Shown piece after piece: positions 53,043-64,000 of a stretch of DNA of 64,000 nt. The DNA is from Zygnema cylindricum (taxonomy: Eukaryota; Streptophyta; Zygnematophyceae; Zygnematales; Zygnemataceae). The notes under the pieces are model-generated. The model searched no databases. It had not been told where the DNA came from and saw only the letters and a program-made list of their open reading frames with translations. The stretch covers positions 45,013 through 109,012 of the forward strand of contig JBBHKE010001068.1 of the NCBI GenBank assembly GCA_037447655.1. The letters run 5' to 3'. How positions within the stretch are numbered: position 1 is the first letter of the stretch; every line of letters starts with the position of its first letter. A program made the translations under genes and the position numbers.

Positions 53043-55199
53043 TTATCGGTTGGATCTAACACACAAAAGATCATTAACAAATGAAGCCGCTAGTGAGCTC
53101 CTCTTCTTTGTTAGCGTGTTCACGGCATCTAAAAAATTGCATTCGAACATGGTGCTAGAAGCCCGAATAGCTAGAATAGATTTAGCAACACCGGCTAGAA
53201 TAGGAAATCCTCCTTCTTTCGCACGTACATTTGATTTTTTTTTCCACCATTCAAATATGTTAAAGTTGAATCTTTTGTCGTTGGTTAATTTTAAATCAAA
53301 ATAACGTTTCATTTCGTTGTTAACGTTTTTTTGTCGGTGGTAATAAGAACCTCATTTTCGTCATCGCTCTCACCAATAAATTTGTGGAAACCGTCTTTAC
53401 TTTGCGATGTTTTTTCGTTTTTTTGAGATACGTTGAGGACTACAAAAATCAACGTCATCACCGATGTCGTTTGCGAGTTCTCGAAGTTCGACCCTTTCGC
53501 TTTCAATTCCGGTTTTCGATACCCCAATTATTTCAAGCTTTTGTTTTTGTCGAGGATTTAAGAGAGCCGCGACAATATAATACTCATGAAGGCCCCACTT
53601 CGGTAGTGCAAATTTCACAAAAAGTTTTTTCAATTTTTGCAAGTTTGGGGAATCGGCGGGGCATTTTTTTTCACCGTCATTGTAAGATGTTTTTCTTATC
53701 TTACAATGGTTATGGAGAGAGGACAGTTTAAACAAAACCAAATGTAAAGTTGGTCCTTTGAATTTTTCCAACTTTAGGGTCGCTTTTTGAAACCTTTCCA
53801 AAAAATTGTATAAGTTTGGAAAGGTGAGTCTTATCGATACAAGCAAAAAGTGTCAATTTATTTTTTGCTTGAGCGATTAGTCCTATCTCATTGAATGCAT
53901 CGTAAATACTCTTAAGCATTCGGAGCAAAGAATTTCACCGCGTTGCGTTTTCTTGTTTTAAAGTGTTTTTCAAAACATTTTGTAAATTACTCTGTTTGAA
54001 AAACCTGACCAATGATTTAAACGCGTCAATTAGATCGAAAAAATCAAGAACTTCCACATCGTATTTGCCTTTTTTGGAAGCTTTGCTCTTATTCAAGATC
54101 GTTGTCACAATTGTAGCAATTTTATGGTTCACGCAAGGTATCCAAGTAAACATACTCGGTAGACCTTCAACCGCACACATGTTAGAGCAAGTATCAGTCA
54201 CGACAACGCAGAGATCAAAATTGGACATTTCAAAATTGGTCAAACGATTTTAGAAAGTTGTTAAAACTTTTTCCGCGTTGTGTTTTTCGTCCGGAAAATG
54301 ATCGACTTCAAGCTTTCGTGCATGCAGTTTAAATTCTTTGTCAATAAAATGAACGGTTACTAACATGAATGAGGTTTTTTTTATTCTCTTGGTCCAGAGA
54401 TCGGTAGTGAATGCGACAAAAATATTGTTATCAATATTTTCTTTAAGTTTTGGGATGATCAAACTAAGAATATCTTTTGTAGAAGATATAATGTAGTTTT
54501 TTGCGATATTGACGCACGAGAGTAGTTGGTCGATGTCAACACTTTTTTTGGACGAAAAACCAACATCAAACAATGCTTGACAAAATGCTTGAAAACATAG
54601 GGAAAAAAAAAAACAATAACAAAATATCATACAATTACTAACCATGATTAATAAAGAAGGTTTCTACCGAAACGATTTTTTTTTATGGATAGACAAATAA
54701 AAAACAACATCATGACAAACCAAATAATAATAAAAAAATAAAAATAAACGTATGGATATAAATTATTTATAAGGAAATAGTGACGAAGCTCAAATATATA
54801 AATTTATTAACAAAACAAGTTACAATTACATATAAGCCATCTTAAATAAAATTTAAAATAAATCATACCTCAACCGTCAAATATCGAAAATGGTCAAAGG
54901 TCCTCACAAGATATCAACGCCACCATTTTCTCAATTTTTTTTCGATCACTCGTTTTCGCCTCCGTTTTTGAAAGAAACTTACGAAAAAGTTCTATTGAAT
55001 TATCAATGTCGGCCAAATCTAAACACGTATAAGTGTTGATTGTTGAAGTACCATTTGTTGACTTGTATTGATAAACTATGAAACATGTATTACAAGCAAC
55101 AAAACCTGCCCCCTTTACCATGTATTTGTTTAATGTTTTAACTTCATAGACATGTTTAATTTTTTTCCAACAATTTGAAGTGGCCTTGCTTTCTTTCAC
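53043..55199 (-). pseudogene. Decayed hAT transposase
   Basis: Pieces in order on the minus strand: a BED-type zinc-finger segment (VACNTCFIVYQYKSTNGTST, about 55100); a possible intron (about 54870-54590); the RNase H-like core start FVAFTTDLWTKRIKKTSFML (about 54400); VVVTDTCSNM and CVNHKIATIV (about 54150); FLERFQKATLKLEKFKGPTL (about 53790); EYYIVAALLNPRQK (about 53570); and the C-terminal dimerisation block EWWKKKSN, FPILAGVAKSILAIRASST, KKRSSL (53290-53050). In-frame stops at about 54250 and 53935 and frameshifts near 53840 and 53400 break the frame. Short taaccg motifs cluster on both sides (52105-52270 and 55740-55800), which could be subterminal transposase sites, but terminal repeats were not identified. 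Confidence 0.8.
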
Positions 55200-55855
55200 T
55201 AGATAATACTGAGCAATTTCACCATTTTTTTATTTTCGAAGTTTGTTTTGGATTGTAGTTATAAGGGAAGCAATGATGTTTTTCTCCATTTTAGTGTATG
55301 ACTAAGTTTTGTTTGAATTTTGGTCGAGTTTCTTTAACTATAATAAGAAATCAATTTATCGATTTATTGTTTGAAAAACATGTGAGTAAGCCAATAATTA
55401 GGATTTGTCGTGGGAAATTGACGTAATAATTTGATTTTCACTGATTTAATAACCAATAAGTACTACACGTCGCATGACATTGACATACTAATATGATATA
55501 TATTTGTAGAAACACGGTATAAACTGCATAATTAGCACTTTGTAATAATGTACGACGTATGAATAAGCCAATAATTACGATTTATCGCGTTCTCTAAGAT
55601 TTGCAAAATGAATTGTGTTACTACCGCGTCAGATTTGCGGCGCTAATCATGATGTCACGTACTTCCATGATACCAAAGAGTACAAAGTACAATAATGTTG
55701 GATTTTATGGACAATACATTTTTTTTTGTTTTTTTGTTTTTTGGTTAACTGACCATAACCGACTTTTTTTTTCTAGTTAATTAACCGTTCGCAACAGCCA
55801 GACCCCCAAAATTTGGCAACCGAATCCGTTCCGGATCCGGCGGGGCATACGTTAG

Positions 55856-56823
55856 TGTAATAGGATTTCTAACCTCTCAGAAAATCCCATTACTTCAATC
55901 AATTTCAACCACACATTCCACACATTGGAAAATACACATCGACATTGGAAAGCACTTACATAAAGATAAACTTTAATTTAGAAGAAGCTTCTGTCCACAT
56001 AACATTAGCTTCGTCTCTCGCCCTCGTGGCTCAACCCTTCTTATTAAAGTGTTTTCCTCTACTATCCACTCTTAATAGTTCTATCATCTTAAATACTAAA
56101 ACACTACTTAGTTTGTAAGAGATTTCTATGCCAAAATGCCAATTCTCCAATTTGGTTTTAATCGCTCAAAACCAAGATCAGTCGTAATTTCCAAAAATAT
56201 TTCCAAAGGAAAAGATGTCTACTCTTCTCTTACACCTCACTATTTATCCATCATTGCCCTGGACTCGCCAGGCCAGAGTCAACGCTCCATTGAACAGGCT
56301 TTTACCTGGGCCAATCATTGATCAACAAGGACTCAAACTGACAAATGCAAAAGCGTGCGAAATCTCCCACTAACTACGTAGCATTTACTAACCAATCAAA
56401 CACTACATTTTACCACGTAGCATTTACGTGCAAAAGTGCACGCAAATCAAAACGCGACTTCGCACGATTGTGCGTCGCGAATTTAACTTACGAAACTACC
56501 TACGAAACTTCCAAATTTGAATTATGACGTTTTGTACTAAAAATCGTACGAAACGAACCAAAATAGGTACCAAACCACTATTAGTACTTTATATAGACGT
56601 ACACCTTAAATTCCGCGACTACTTTGACCCTTGACCCGTCTAATGTTACCCACCTATTATTTTGACCCATAGCTGTCACTTAAATACACCCCTCGCTATA
56701 TCTTTTGAAATAGGACTCTAAATCGCGCGATTCTTTCGCGGACGTCCACCAAATTTAGTACTCTATATTCATAACACCTAAATACCCCTTTACAAACAAG
56801 TTCGATTTGCTTTTACTGTTACA
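55856..56823 (-). repeat. 3' LTR of the gypsy-type element
   Basis: 968 bp, starting TGTAATAGGATTTC and ending ctgttaca on the plus strand. Aligned by eye with the partner LTR over its whole length; differences are scattered single bases and small indels. Confidence 0.95.
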
Positions 56824-56838
56824 TCATCCCCTCTTTAT
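56824..56838 (-). other. Polypurine tract
   Basis: Minus strand aaagaggggatga directly before the 3' LTR, the expected plus-strand priming site. Confidence 0.75.
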
Positions 56839-56869
56839 TTTTAACTGACCTCAGTTAAAACTCTTTCAT

Positions 56870-59800
56870 TCTCAAGACGAGACTTCTATATTATTATCCC
56901 TCCAATACCTTTGCAAAAACTCAAAATTTTTATCTTCTAAAGTTAGTTCATTTTTTGGCCTTCCTAGATAATGCACTTGCTAGAATATAGTATTGCCGAC
57001 CTTAAACCGTTGACCAACCCAATCTATTACCCATTTGTGAACCTTAGGTTCTATAATTATTGAGGGATCCAATTCAAATTCTCCTTCAGCTGGTCGAAGA
57101 TTTGTTGGTTTTAACAGGCTGATGTGTATCACTGGATGAATTTTTGTTGAAGGCGGAAAGTCCAATTTGGCAGCAGCTGACGATATCATCTCGATTACAG
57201 TAAATGGTCCGATGTACTTAGAAGCAAATTTCCCAGTAGGATCCCCTTGTCCCTCGATCTTGGACTTGTAATGAGTTGTTGAAAGCCAAACCTTGTCACC
57301 TGTGCCTACCATCGAATCACCCCGTTTGCGGTTAGCATTTAGTTTTTGCTTTTTTTGTGCCTCCACTAATGCATCCCAGACTATTTTCCAAACCGTTTAA
57401 ATGTATTCCCAAAAGTTCGTTTTAGAACCCCTATTATTTTGAGTGACCCATGTTATATTAAGTCTAATTTTTCTCTCGGTTGGTATCCATATGCAACTTT
57501 AAACGGTGAGAATCCTGTACTAGCATGTTTACATGAATTGTATGCAAATTCCATTAATGGAAGTTTAGATTCCCATGTGTTCTGACCTCCATTGCAAACA
57601 ATCCTAAGCATTTCCTCCAATGTACGGTTCATTCTTTCTGTTTGTCCATCTGTCTGAGGATGATGAAAGGTACTCCTTTTTAAATCAGTGCCTAAATTTT
57701 GCTGCAATTCTTTCTAAAATGCAGACGTAAATTTAGAATCCCTATCACTAACTATAGACAGAGGGACTCCATGATGTCTAACTACGCAAACAAAATAGAA
57801 CTTTGCAATATCCACAACTGAATGAGTAGTCTTGCAAGGGATAAAGATTGCCTTTTTACTAAACCAATCTACTACGATCATGATAATGTCATTTCTTCTA
57901 GATATAGTTGGCAATATGACAATAAAATCCATACTGACAGATTCCCATGATCTTTCGGGGATATCTTAAGGTTTTAAGAGACATTTGGGTTTTTGGTTAC
58001 TAAGTTAACTCTGTTGGCAATGGACACAACTTTCCACATGTTTTAACACCTCTTTTGCCATCCCAGGCCAAAACAACCTATTCTGCAATTCACTATGAGT
58101 TTTATCATGACCTAGATGTTCAAAATGCTCATGAGCTTCCGGTAAAATTTGTTTTCTTAAGTCTCCCACTTCAAGAATGCATAATCTATCCCTAGTTTGC
58201 AAGTACAGTAAACCATCCCCTAGTCTAAAGTTTTTGACATGCCTCTCATTCAATGGGTCAGTATTCTCTCCCAAAATATTTTTCCAAATCACAGTAAAAT
58301 AAGGATCTTTATCATAACCATTTCTAACAGCATCTAAAAACAATTCATCCTGAACCGTAACACTTATTTCAAAACATCTACTTAAAGGATCTGCGACTAC
58401 ATTCATCTTCCCAATAATATATTTGACATTATATTTGAAATATGCTAATTTCTGCTTCCACCTAACCTGTCTACCAATCATAATCTGTGCATCACTTAAT
58501 CTGTGTAAATAAAAGAGCGCCTTATTATCACAGTGAACTGTAAATTCTTTATTATGTAAATAACAACGCCATGTCCCCCATGCATGTACAATTGCAAGTA
58601 ATTCCTTTTCCTGTGCTGGATAGTTCCTTTAAACATTATTGATTTTTTTGGACTTAAAAGCAATGGGATGAAAGTGTTTGCCGACTCTTTGACTTATGAC
58701 TGCACCTAGACCTTTATCAGATGCATCTATAGATGCATCTATAGTGATCAGAACTTCAAATTCCCCAGCAGGGTCAGGATACACCAGTGTAGGGGCAGAG
58801 GTCAACTTCCGTTTTAGTTCCTCGAATGCTCCCTCTTGATCATCTCCCCACACAAACGTCTCCTTCTTTTGAAGTAAATCCGTCAAAGGTGCGGCGATCA
58901 TACTGGTCATCATATCTACTACCATTTCACTATCTTATTTATACTCCAAACTGATTATCTTGTTTTTGTGACATTAGTGGAGTTGCTTCCAATTTTGTAT
59001 TGCAGTAATTTTGGATGGATATGTTTTAACACCTTCCCCGCTAACTATATGTCCCAAAAATAATTGTTCACTTTTATGAAAGATGGATTTTGACAATTTT
59101 CCATATAACTTTCTTTCCCTTAACCTTTCCAACACTTTCCTTAGATGAATTACATGTTGTTCTTTATATTCGCTGTAAATTAAAATATCATCTATAAACA
59201 CCTAAACAAACTCATCTATATAATCAGAAAGTGTTTGGTTCATTAATCTTTCATAAGTAGGTGGTGCATTCCTCAAACCATATGGCATCACTATCCATTC
59301 AAAATGACTGACTCTAGTTCTAAAAGTAGTTTTATGAATATCTTCAGTTCTAATTGGCACCTGATTAAAGCCACTACGCAGATCAATCAAAGAAAATAAT
59401 TTAGCGCCTTTCAAACGATCTATAAAATCAAAAATTAAGGTAACCGATACTTATCCTTCACCGTAATCTTGTTCAGACAACGATAGTCGACACACATCCT
59501 CAACGTTCTGTCTTTCTTTTTGACGAAGAGAACAGGTGCTCCGTACGGTGACTTGCTGGGCTGAGTATGTCGTTTCTCCAGAAGCTTATTAATATGTTTC
59601 TTTAACTCCTCCTACTCAAAGAAGATATGGTTATAAATTCTTGTGACACGAGGATTACATCCAAGGTCAAAGTTAATAACATGTTCCACATCTCGGGAAG
59701 GTGGTCTCCTAAGGTTAAGTCACTTGAGAAAACATCTCTAAATTCAAAAAAAAAATCTTTAAAAGCAGTATCAGATGTATTAATGTTAGTTACAAATCAG

Positions 59801-60575
59801 ATTTTTGTTTTTCAAGAGTTTTAGTGGTGTCTGATTTAGGAATGCCATCAATGTTCGTGTTTTCTCCCCCCTCTTTATCAGTAACTGCCTCAGTTACTAA
59901 TAACAAGAAAGCATGATTTGTTTTATCTTTTAATTACTTTTTAAATTGTTTAGCTGAAATCAAACCTTCCACTCTAAACTTGGTTATGTTATTTATATGA
60001 TTCCTACGCAACTTCTTCGAAGGTAATGATTGTAAAACCTTCCAACCGTTTTTAGACTTCACTTTTAAGGTGTTAGTTTCCCAATTAATTTGAGGGTAAT
60101 GTTCAGTTAACCAAGGCTTTCCCAGTATTAGCTCCTTACTACCCAAATTCATTATTTCACGCTCAACATTCATTTTATGACCTTGGATATCAACTTCAAT
60201 TGTGTCAGTTTGTAAATCTAATGTGGACTTTTACCATTTGCCACCTGAACATGTAAAGGTTTTTTCCCTTATGACTATAGGAATTTTATTTTCCTCAACA
60301 AACTTATGTGAAATAAAATTATGTGTAGCACCTGAATCTACCATAACTCTCTATGGTTTTCCTTCCACTAAAGAGTCAAATCTGATCAAACAATGTCTGG
60401 TGTCATCGTTACTTAACTGTCCTAACATAGGTCTTTTGTTAAGAGTTTCATCAGAAGGAATGTTCAAACTATAGAGTGTAGTTAGCGTCATAATAAATTC
60501 AGCTATCCTAGCCTTTCTATTCATTAGCTTGCCCTCCAGAGTTAACTCTTTAATCTCTGGATCTGGTCGACTCAA
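56870..60575 (-). pseudogene. pol remnant: protease, reverse transcriptase, RNase H, integrase
   Basis: Protease VDSGATHNFI near 60340. RT from about 59620: [57 protein letters not shown], then a TAG stop directly before VFIDDILIYS (59201). RNase H: DASDKGLGAVISQRVGKHFH, YPAQEKELLAIVHAWGTWR, HCDNKALFYLHRLS. Integrase: zinc finger HEHFEHLGHDKTHSEL ... CVHCQQ, core MDFIVILP, VSDRDSKFT, FHHPQTDGQTERMNRTLEE. The C-terminal part has KYIGPFTVI, PVIHISLLKP and a chromodomain-like HKWVIDWVGQRFKVGN ... VHYLG. More than ten in-frame stops make it non-functional. Confidence 0.9.
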
Positions 60576-60765
60576 CTGAGGACTTTCAGCTAGTCTTATC
60601 CATTTCCCACCTCCTGGGCTTCCTGTTCAGCTATGTATCATGTAATATCTTCCTAAACACCTTCATTGACATCAATTGTTTTAAGAGATCCCTTATCTGT
60701 ACAATCCTTAGCGTAATGATATGGACCTAGTATTTAAAACAAATGACTTTCTTTTTTGGTTTGGT

Positions 60766-60807
60766 GCATTCTCTGCTGAAATGTCCCTCCTCTTCACAAT
60801 TATAACA
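60766..60807 (-). other. CCHC zinc knuckle of gag
   Basis: Encodes CYNCEEEGHFSREC, a perfect CX2CX4HX4C knuckle of a nucleocapsid-like gag end. A second, broken knuckle (CTICQKEVIRHV) lies just upstream in transcript order, and a third Cys pair (CFKY) follows. Confidence 0.85.
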
Positions 60808-61062
60808 GTTATTTTTTTTTCAATTGTGCACACTCACATGCCTTATGACCTCTTTTTGACAAATTGTGCATGTGGGAATGGTAAAATTAGGTTTTTGAGC
60901 ATTAATGCTCGGATCAAGACTCTTAATGTAGCCCTCTCTATTCTAAAATTTATTTCTTGCATTAACACTCTGTCCACCCCTCTGATTTACCTTGAAGATA
61001 TTCTGCCCATTAACAAGACTTTTATTTAGACCTATTTCCTCAAATTCCTCCTCACCCCTCTC

Positions 61063-61903
61063 TCATACTTTATTAAAATTTCCCCTGAGTGATCGAATTT
61101 CACGATTATACCCCAACTGATCCTCTAATTCGAATGATTTATCTTGTAATTCCTTCAAATTAATAATTTTTTGATGTTTCAATTTTGATTTCAGTATGGG
61201 ATTTAGATAGTTTAAGAAATGCAACCTCGCCATTTCATCAATCAAACCTATGACATGAATGTTGGATGAGTCAAATTCCACAATATAATCTTTTACAGAT
61301 CCAGTTCGCTTACAATTCAGCCACTTTTCTTCCATTCTGGATTTTTAAGTGACAGACAAGAAACGCGATTTGAACGCAGTTTTAAAAATTTCCCAATCAG
61401 CATTATCAGGAATCAAATAAGACCTCTTCTGAGTGTAATACCAAATTTGAGCACCACCTTTCAGACAACTAACAGCAAAAGAAGTGTAATCATCACGATC
61501 ACAATTTCTAGATTCCAAATAATACTCCATATGAAAAATCCAAGCATCTAACTCATCAATCTTCTTACCATAAAATGATGGTGCTTCACTGATAGACAAT
61601 TTCAGATCCCTTATCTTCTTAGGTCTATCGTGACTATCTTCCCTAAAACTGACATTTTTTTACTACTCTCACCGTTTTGGTCATTAACGTCATTTTTGGT
61701 GGGAATTAGATTAATTAGCTCATCCAATTTTTGATTTGAAACATTCCAATTTCCTTAACATCCTTCAACTCGCTTTTTAACTCATAAATTGTTTCATCGA
61801 CAACAACAACATGATTATTGAATCTTTTGACCAATTTCACACTACGTTTGTTCAAAACATTTAATGCATTCTCCATTTCACGTTTCCATGCCAAATTTGA
61901 CAT
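61063..61903 (-). pseudogene. gag remnant of the gypsy-type element
   Basis: A probable start is the ATG at 61903 (MSNLAWKREMENALNVLNK), with a coiled-coil-like first part. Then SFYGKKIDELDAWIFHMEYY, GGAQIWYY, DWEIFKTAFKSRF and GSVKDYIVEFDS, the retrotransposon gag block. A stop near 61345 and an upstream frame change interrupt it. Confidence 0.8.
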
Positions 61904-62675
61904 AATCACAAAAAATAGAATCGAACAAAAGAAAGATATAATATAATTTTCCCAATTATATTTGCTGCAGGATTGAAGTCTTCTGATTGCTCCAATCCAA
62001 GACTTCTTCTCCTTAACAAATCCTTTGAAAAAGATCAAAATCTGAGAAATTAATAAGACATTGAAAGTTAGTTAGTGCAAATTCAATTATTCAATTTCCG
62101 AAACATTAATGCAAAAAGGTAAAAATTTCCCCACAAATTTTGCAACAACAAAAATGAAATCTCTTAAAGGTAAGGTTCACCCATAAATTTTGCAACAACA
62201 AAATTGAAAAGTTCTTAAAGGTAACAATTTAGGGTTTGAAAAGTTTGAAGTCATTTCTGGTCTCCTTTGCTCTTGAAGAAGTAAAGTGCTCCACTTTTCT
62301 GCTCCACCATTAGCAAATTTCCCATTTCCCACTACATCGAGATCTTTTTGTTCTTTAATCCTTACATCCTCACCCTTCATGGATTCAAACCTACCCTCAA
62401 CACATGAATCATTGCTAGGTGAAGGCAAGTTTGTTTGGCCTCTAGGTAATGGGAGTGAGTTTCAGCAGTGGCTACACTGCCCACCCCCGCCTTAGTGCTT
62501 AGAACCTGAGCACTCCTTTCATCTAACCAGTGGCCGCTCGCAGTGTGATCACTCAATTTCCCTCCAATCCCCTACCACTTCACATTGTGGTTCTACCGAC
62601 ACAGGTTAGAGCACCCTCACCGGTCATGGCAGTCGATATTCGAGTGAGCAAACTTCTCATTGGTTTCTAACCAAA

Positions 62676-62687
62676 GCTTTGATACCA
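62676..62687 (-). other. Primer-binding site (initiator tRNA-Met type)
   Basis: Minus strand TGGTATCAAAGC, two bases inside the 5' LTR. It differs by one base from the common plant primer site TGGTATCAGAGC, complementary to the 3' end of initiator tRNA-Met. Confidence 0.85.
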
Positions 62688-62689
62688 TA

Positions 62690-63656
62690 TGTAATAGGAT
62701 TTCTAACCTTTTAGAAAATCCCATTACTTCAATCAATTTCAACCACATATTCCACACATTGGAAAATACACATCCACGTTGGAAAGCACTCACATAAGGA
62801 TAAACTTTAAATTAGAAGAAGCTTCTGTCCACATAACATTAGCTTGGTCCCTTGCCCTCGTGGCTCAATCCTTTTTATTAAAGTGTTTTCCTCTACTCTC
62901 CACTCTTAATAGTTATATTTCTTAAATACTAAAACACTACTTAGTTTGTAAGAGATTTCTATGCCAAAATGCCAATTCTCCAATTTGGTTTTAATCGCTC
63001 AAGACCAAGATCAGTCGTAATTTCCACAAACTTTTCCAAAGGAAAAGATGTCTACTCTTCTCTTACACTTCACTATTTATCCATCATCGCCTTGGACTAG
63101 TCAGGCCAAAGTCAACACTCCGTTCAACAGGCTTTTACCTGGGCCAATCATTGATCAGCAAGGACTCGGACTGACCAATTCAAAAGCGTGCGAAATCTCC
63201 CACTTACTACGTAGCATTTACTAACTAATCAAACACTACATTTTACCACGTAGCATTTACGTGCAAAAGTGCACGCAAATCGAAACGCGACTTCGCACGA
63301 TCGTGTGTCGCGAATTTAACTTGCGAAACTACGTATGAAACTTACAAATTTGAATTATGACGTTTCGTACTAAAATCGTACGAAACGAACCATAATAGGT
63401 ACCAAACCACTATTAGTACTTTATTTAGACGTACGCCTTAAATTCCGCGACTACTTTGACCCTTAACCCGTTTCAATGTTACCCACCTATTATTTTGACC
63501 CCTAACTGTCACCTAAATACACCCATCGCTATATCTTTTGAAATATGACTCTAAATCGCGCGATTCTTTCGCGGACGTCCATCAAATTTAGTACTCTATA
63601 TTCATAACACCTAAATACCCTTTTACAAACAAGTTCGATCTGCTGTTACTGTTACA
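62690..63656 (-). repeat. 5' LTR of the gypsy-type element
   Basis: 967 bp, starting TGTAATAGGATTTC and ending ctgttaca on the plus strand. In the element's own orientation it is the upstream LTR, next to the primer-binding site. Confidence 0.95.
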
Positions 63657-64000
63657 GTAAGCATGTGCAAATTTGTACAATTTGTGAAAACATGATGGCA
63701 AAAACGTTTGTCCACCGACTCCGACAAAATGATCGCTTGTTAGCGACAGCCTTACTATAATTCGATCGCTTATAGTGTTAACAACACTATATTCGTGCCC
63801 TGAACCTCGAACCTAAAATTGAATTACAATACAATTTTTTTCTTTACATTAATAATAACAGTTTAATTAGCGTGAATGACTTGAATATGGGGTTTTAAAA
63901 TAGTGTGGAATATGAAATTTACCAGTCTATTCTATAACTACTCGTGTTTCTATACAAGGGTACACAAAAAAATGCCAGATAACAACGTCGAGACGTAAAA
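63657..64000. repeat. Dispersed repeat R, copy 2, interrupted by the LTR element and cut by the window end
   Basis: Matches 50391-50745 collinearly (catgtgcaaatttgtacaat ... ctataactactcgtgtttct ... acaacgtcgagacgt). Its left continuation is only the gcatacgttag stub at 55845-55855, on the other side of the LTR retrotransposon. Confidence 0.85.

Larger units (their letters stand above)
55856..63656 (-). mobile_element. Ty3/gypsy-type LTR retrotransposon, full length but broken
   Basis: 7.8 kb with long terminal repeats 55856-56823 and 62690-63656 (TG...CA ends). It is transcribed on the minus strand, so 62690-63656 is the 5' LTR. Order: gag, CCHC knuckle, protease, reverse transcriptase, RNase H, integrase, worn chromodomain-like end: the Ty3/gypsy order. 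The primer site TGGTATCAAAGC is next to the 5' LTR (initiator tRNA-Met type). The target duplication is gttag / gtaag (55851-55855, 63657-63661), five bases with one mismatch. Many stops in the reading frame and visible differences between the LTRs indicate an old, inactive copy. Confidence 0.95.

Noticed and set aside
62177-62428. 83-codon minus frame between the 5' LTR and gag
   Set aside because: Lies in the leader region of the retrotransposon and has no gag or other retroelement motif.

Overview
The window is nuclear DNA of a streptophyte (plant lineage), probably a charophyte green alga with a large repeat-filled genome. Chara-like is my best guess, inferred from gene content and intron style and not proven. 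Four host genes can be assembled exon by exon from protein similarity plus matching splice phases. They have GT-AG introns (one GC-AG), plant-type domain architectures, introns of about 0.1-1.9 kb, and much transposon and simple-repeat DNA.

Layout. 1-7.2 kb: 3' part of a plant Enhancer-of-Polycomb-like chromatin gene (minus strand, three exons seen, 5' end not found). 8.8-13.65 kb: nested non-autonomous transposons (hAT-type elements with 8-bp target duplications and TA-flanked foldback elements). 14.5-20.7 kb: complete five-exon gene for plastid-type SufE-quinolinate synthase (NAD biosynthesis, plus strand). 21.6-22.1 and 26.1-28.5 kb: remains of LINE-type retroelements. 22.97-24.21 kb: complete three-exon gene for a twin-CX9C COX23-like protein (minus). 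31.36-47.84 kb: complete bifunctional 6-phosphofructo-2-kinase/fructose-2,6-bisphosphatase with an N-terminal starch-binding domain (minus, 23 exons recognised); its introns carry foldback elements, minisatellites and long CT arrays. 49.3-55.8 kb: foldback and hAT elements, including a decayed hAT transposase. 55.86-63.66 kb: a full-length but broken Ty3/gypsy-type LTR retrotransposon (minus), inserted in a repeat whose empty-site relative lies at 50.39 kb.

The host genes are unrelated housekeeping genes: chromatin regulation, NAD synthesis, respiratory-chain assembly and carbon partitioning. No operon-like logic is expected. The most unusual structure is in the introns. Copies of exon-intron boundaries are tandemly duplicated in at least three introns of two genes. 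Long pyrimidine arrays start within a few bases of several 5' splice sites, mostly with the same strand polarity as transcription. All readings are by eye; no database search or alignment program was run.
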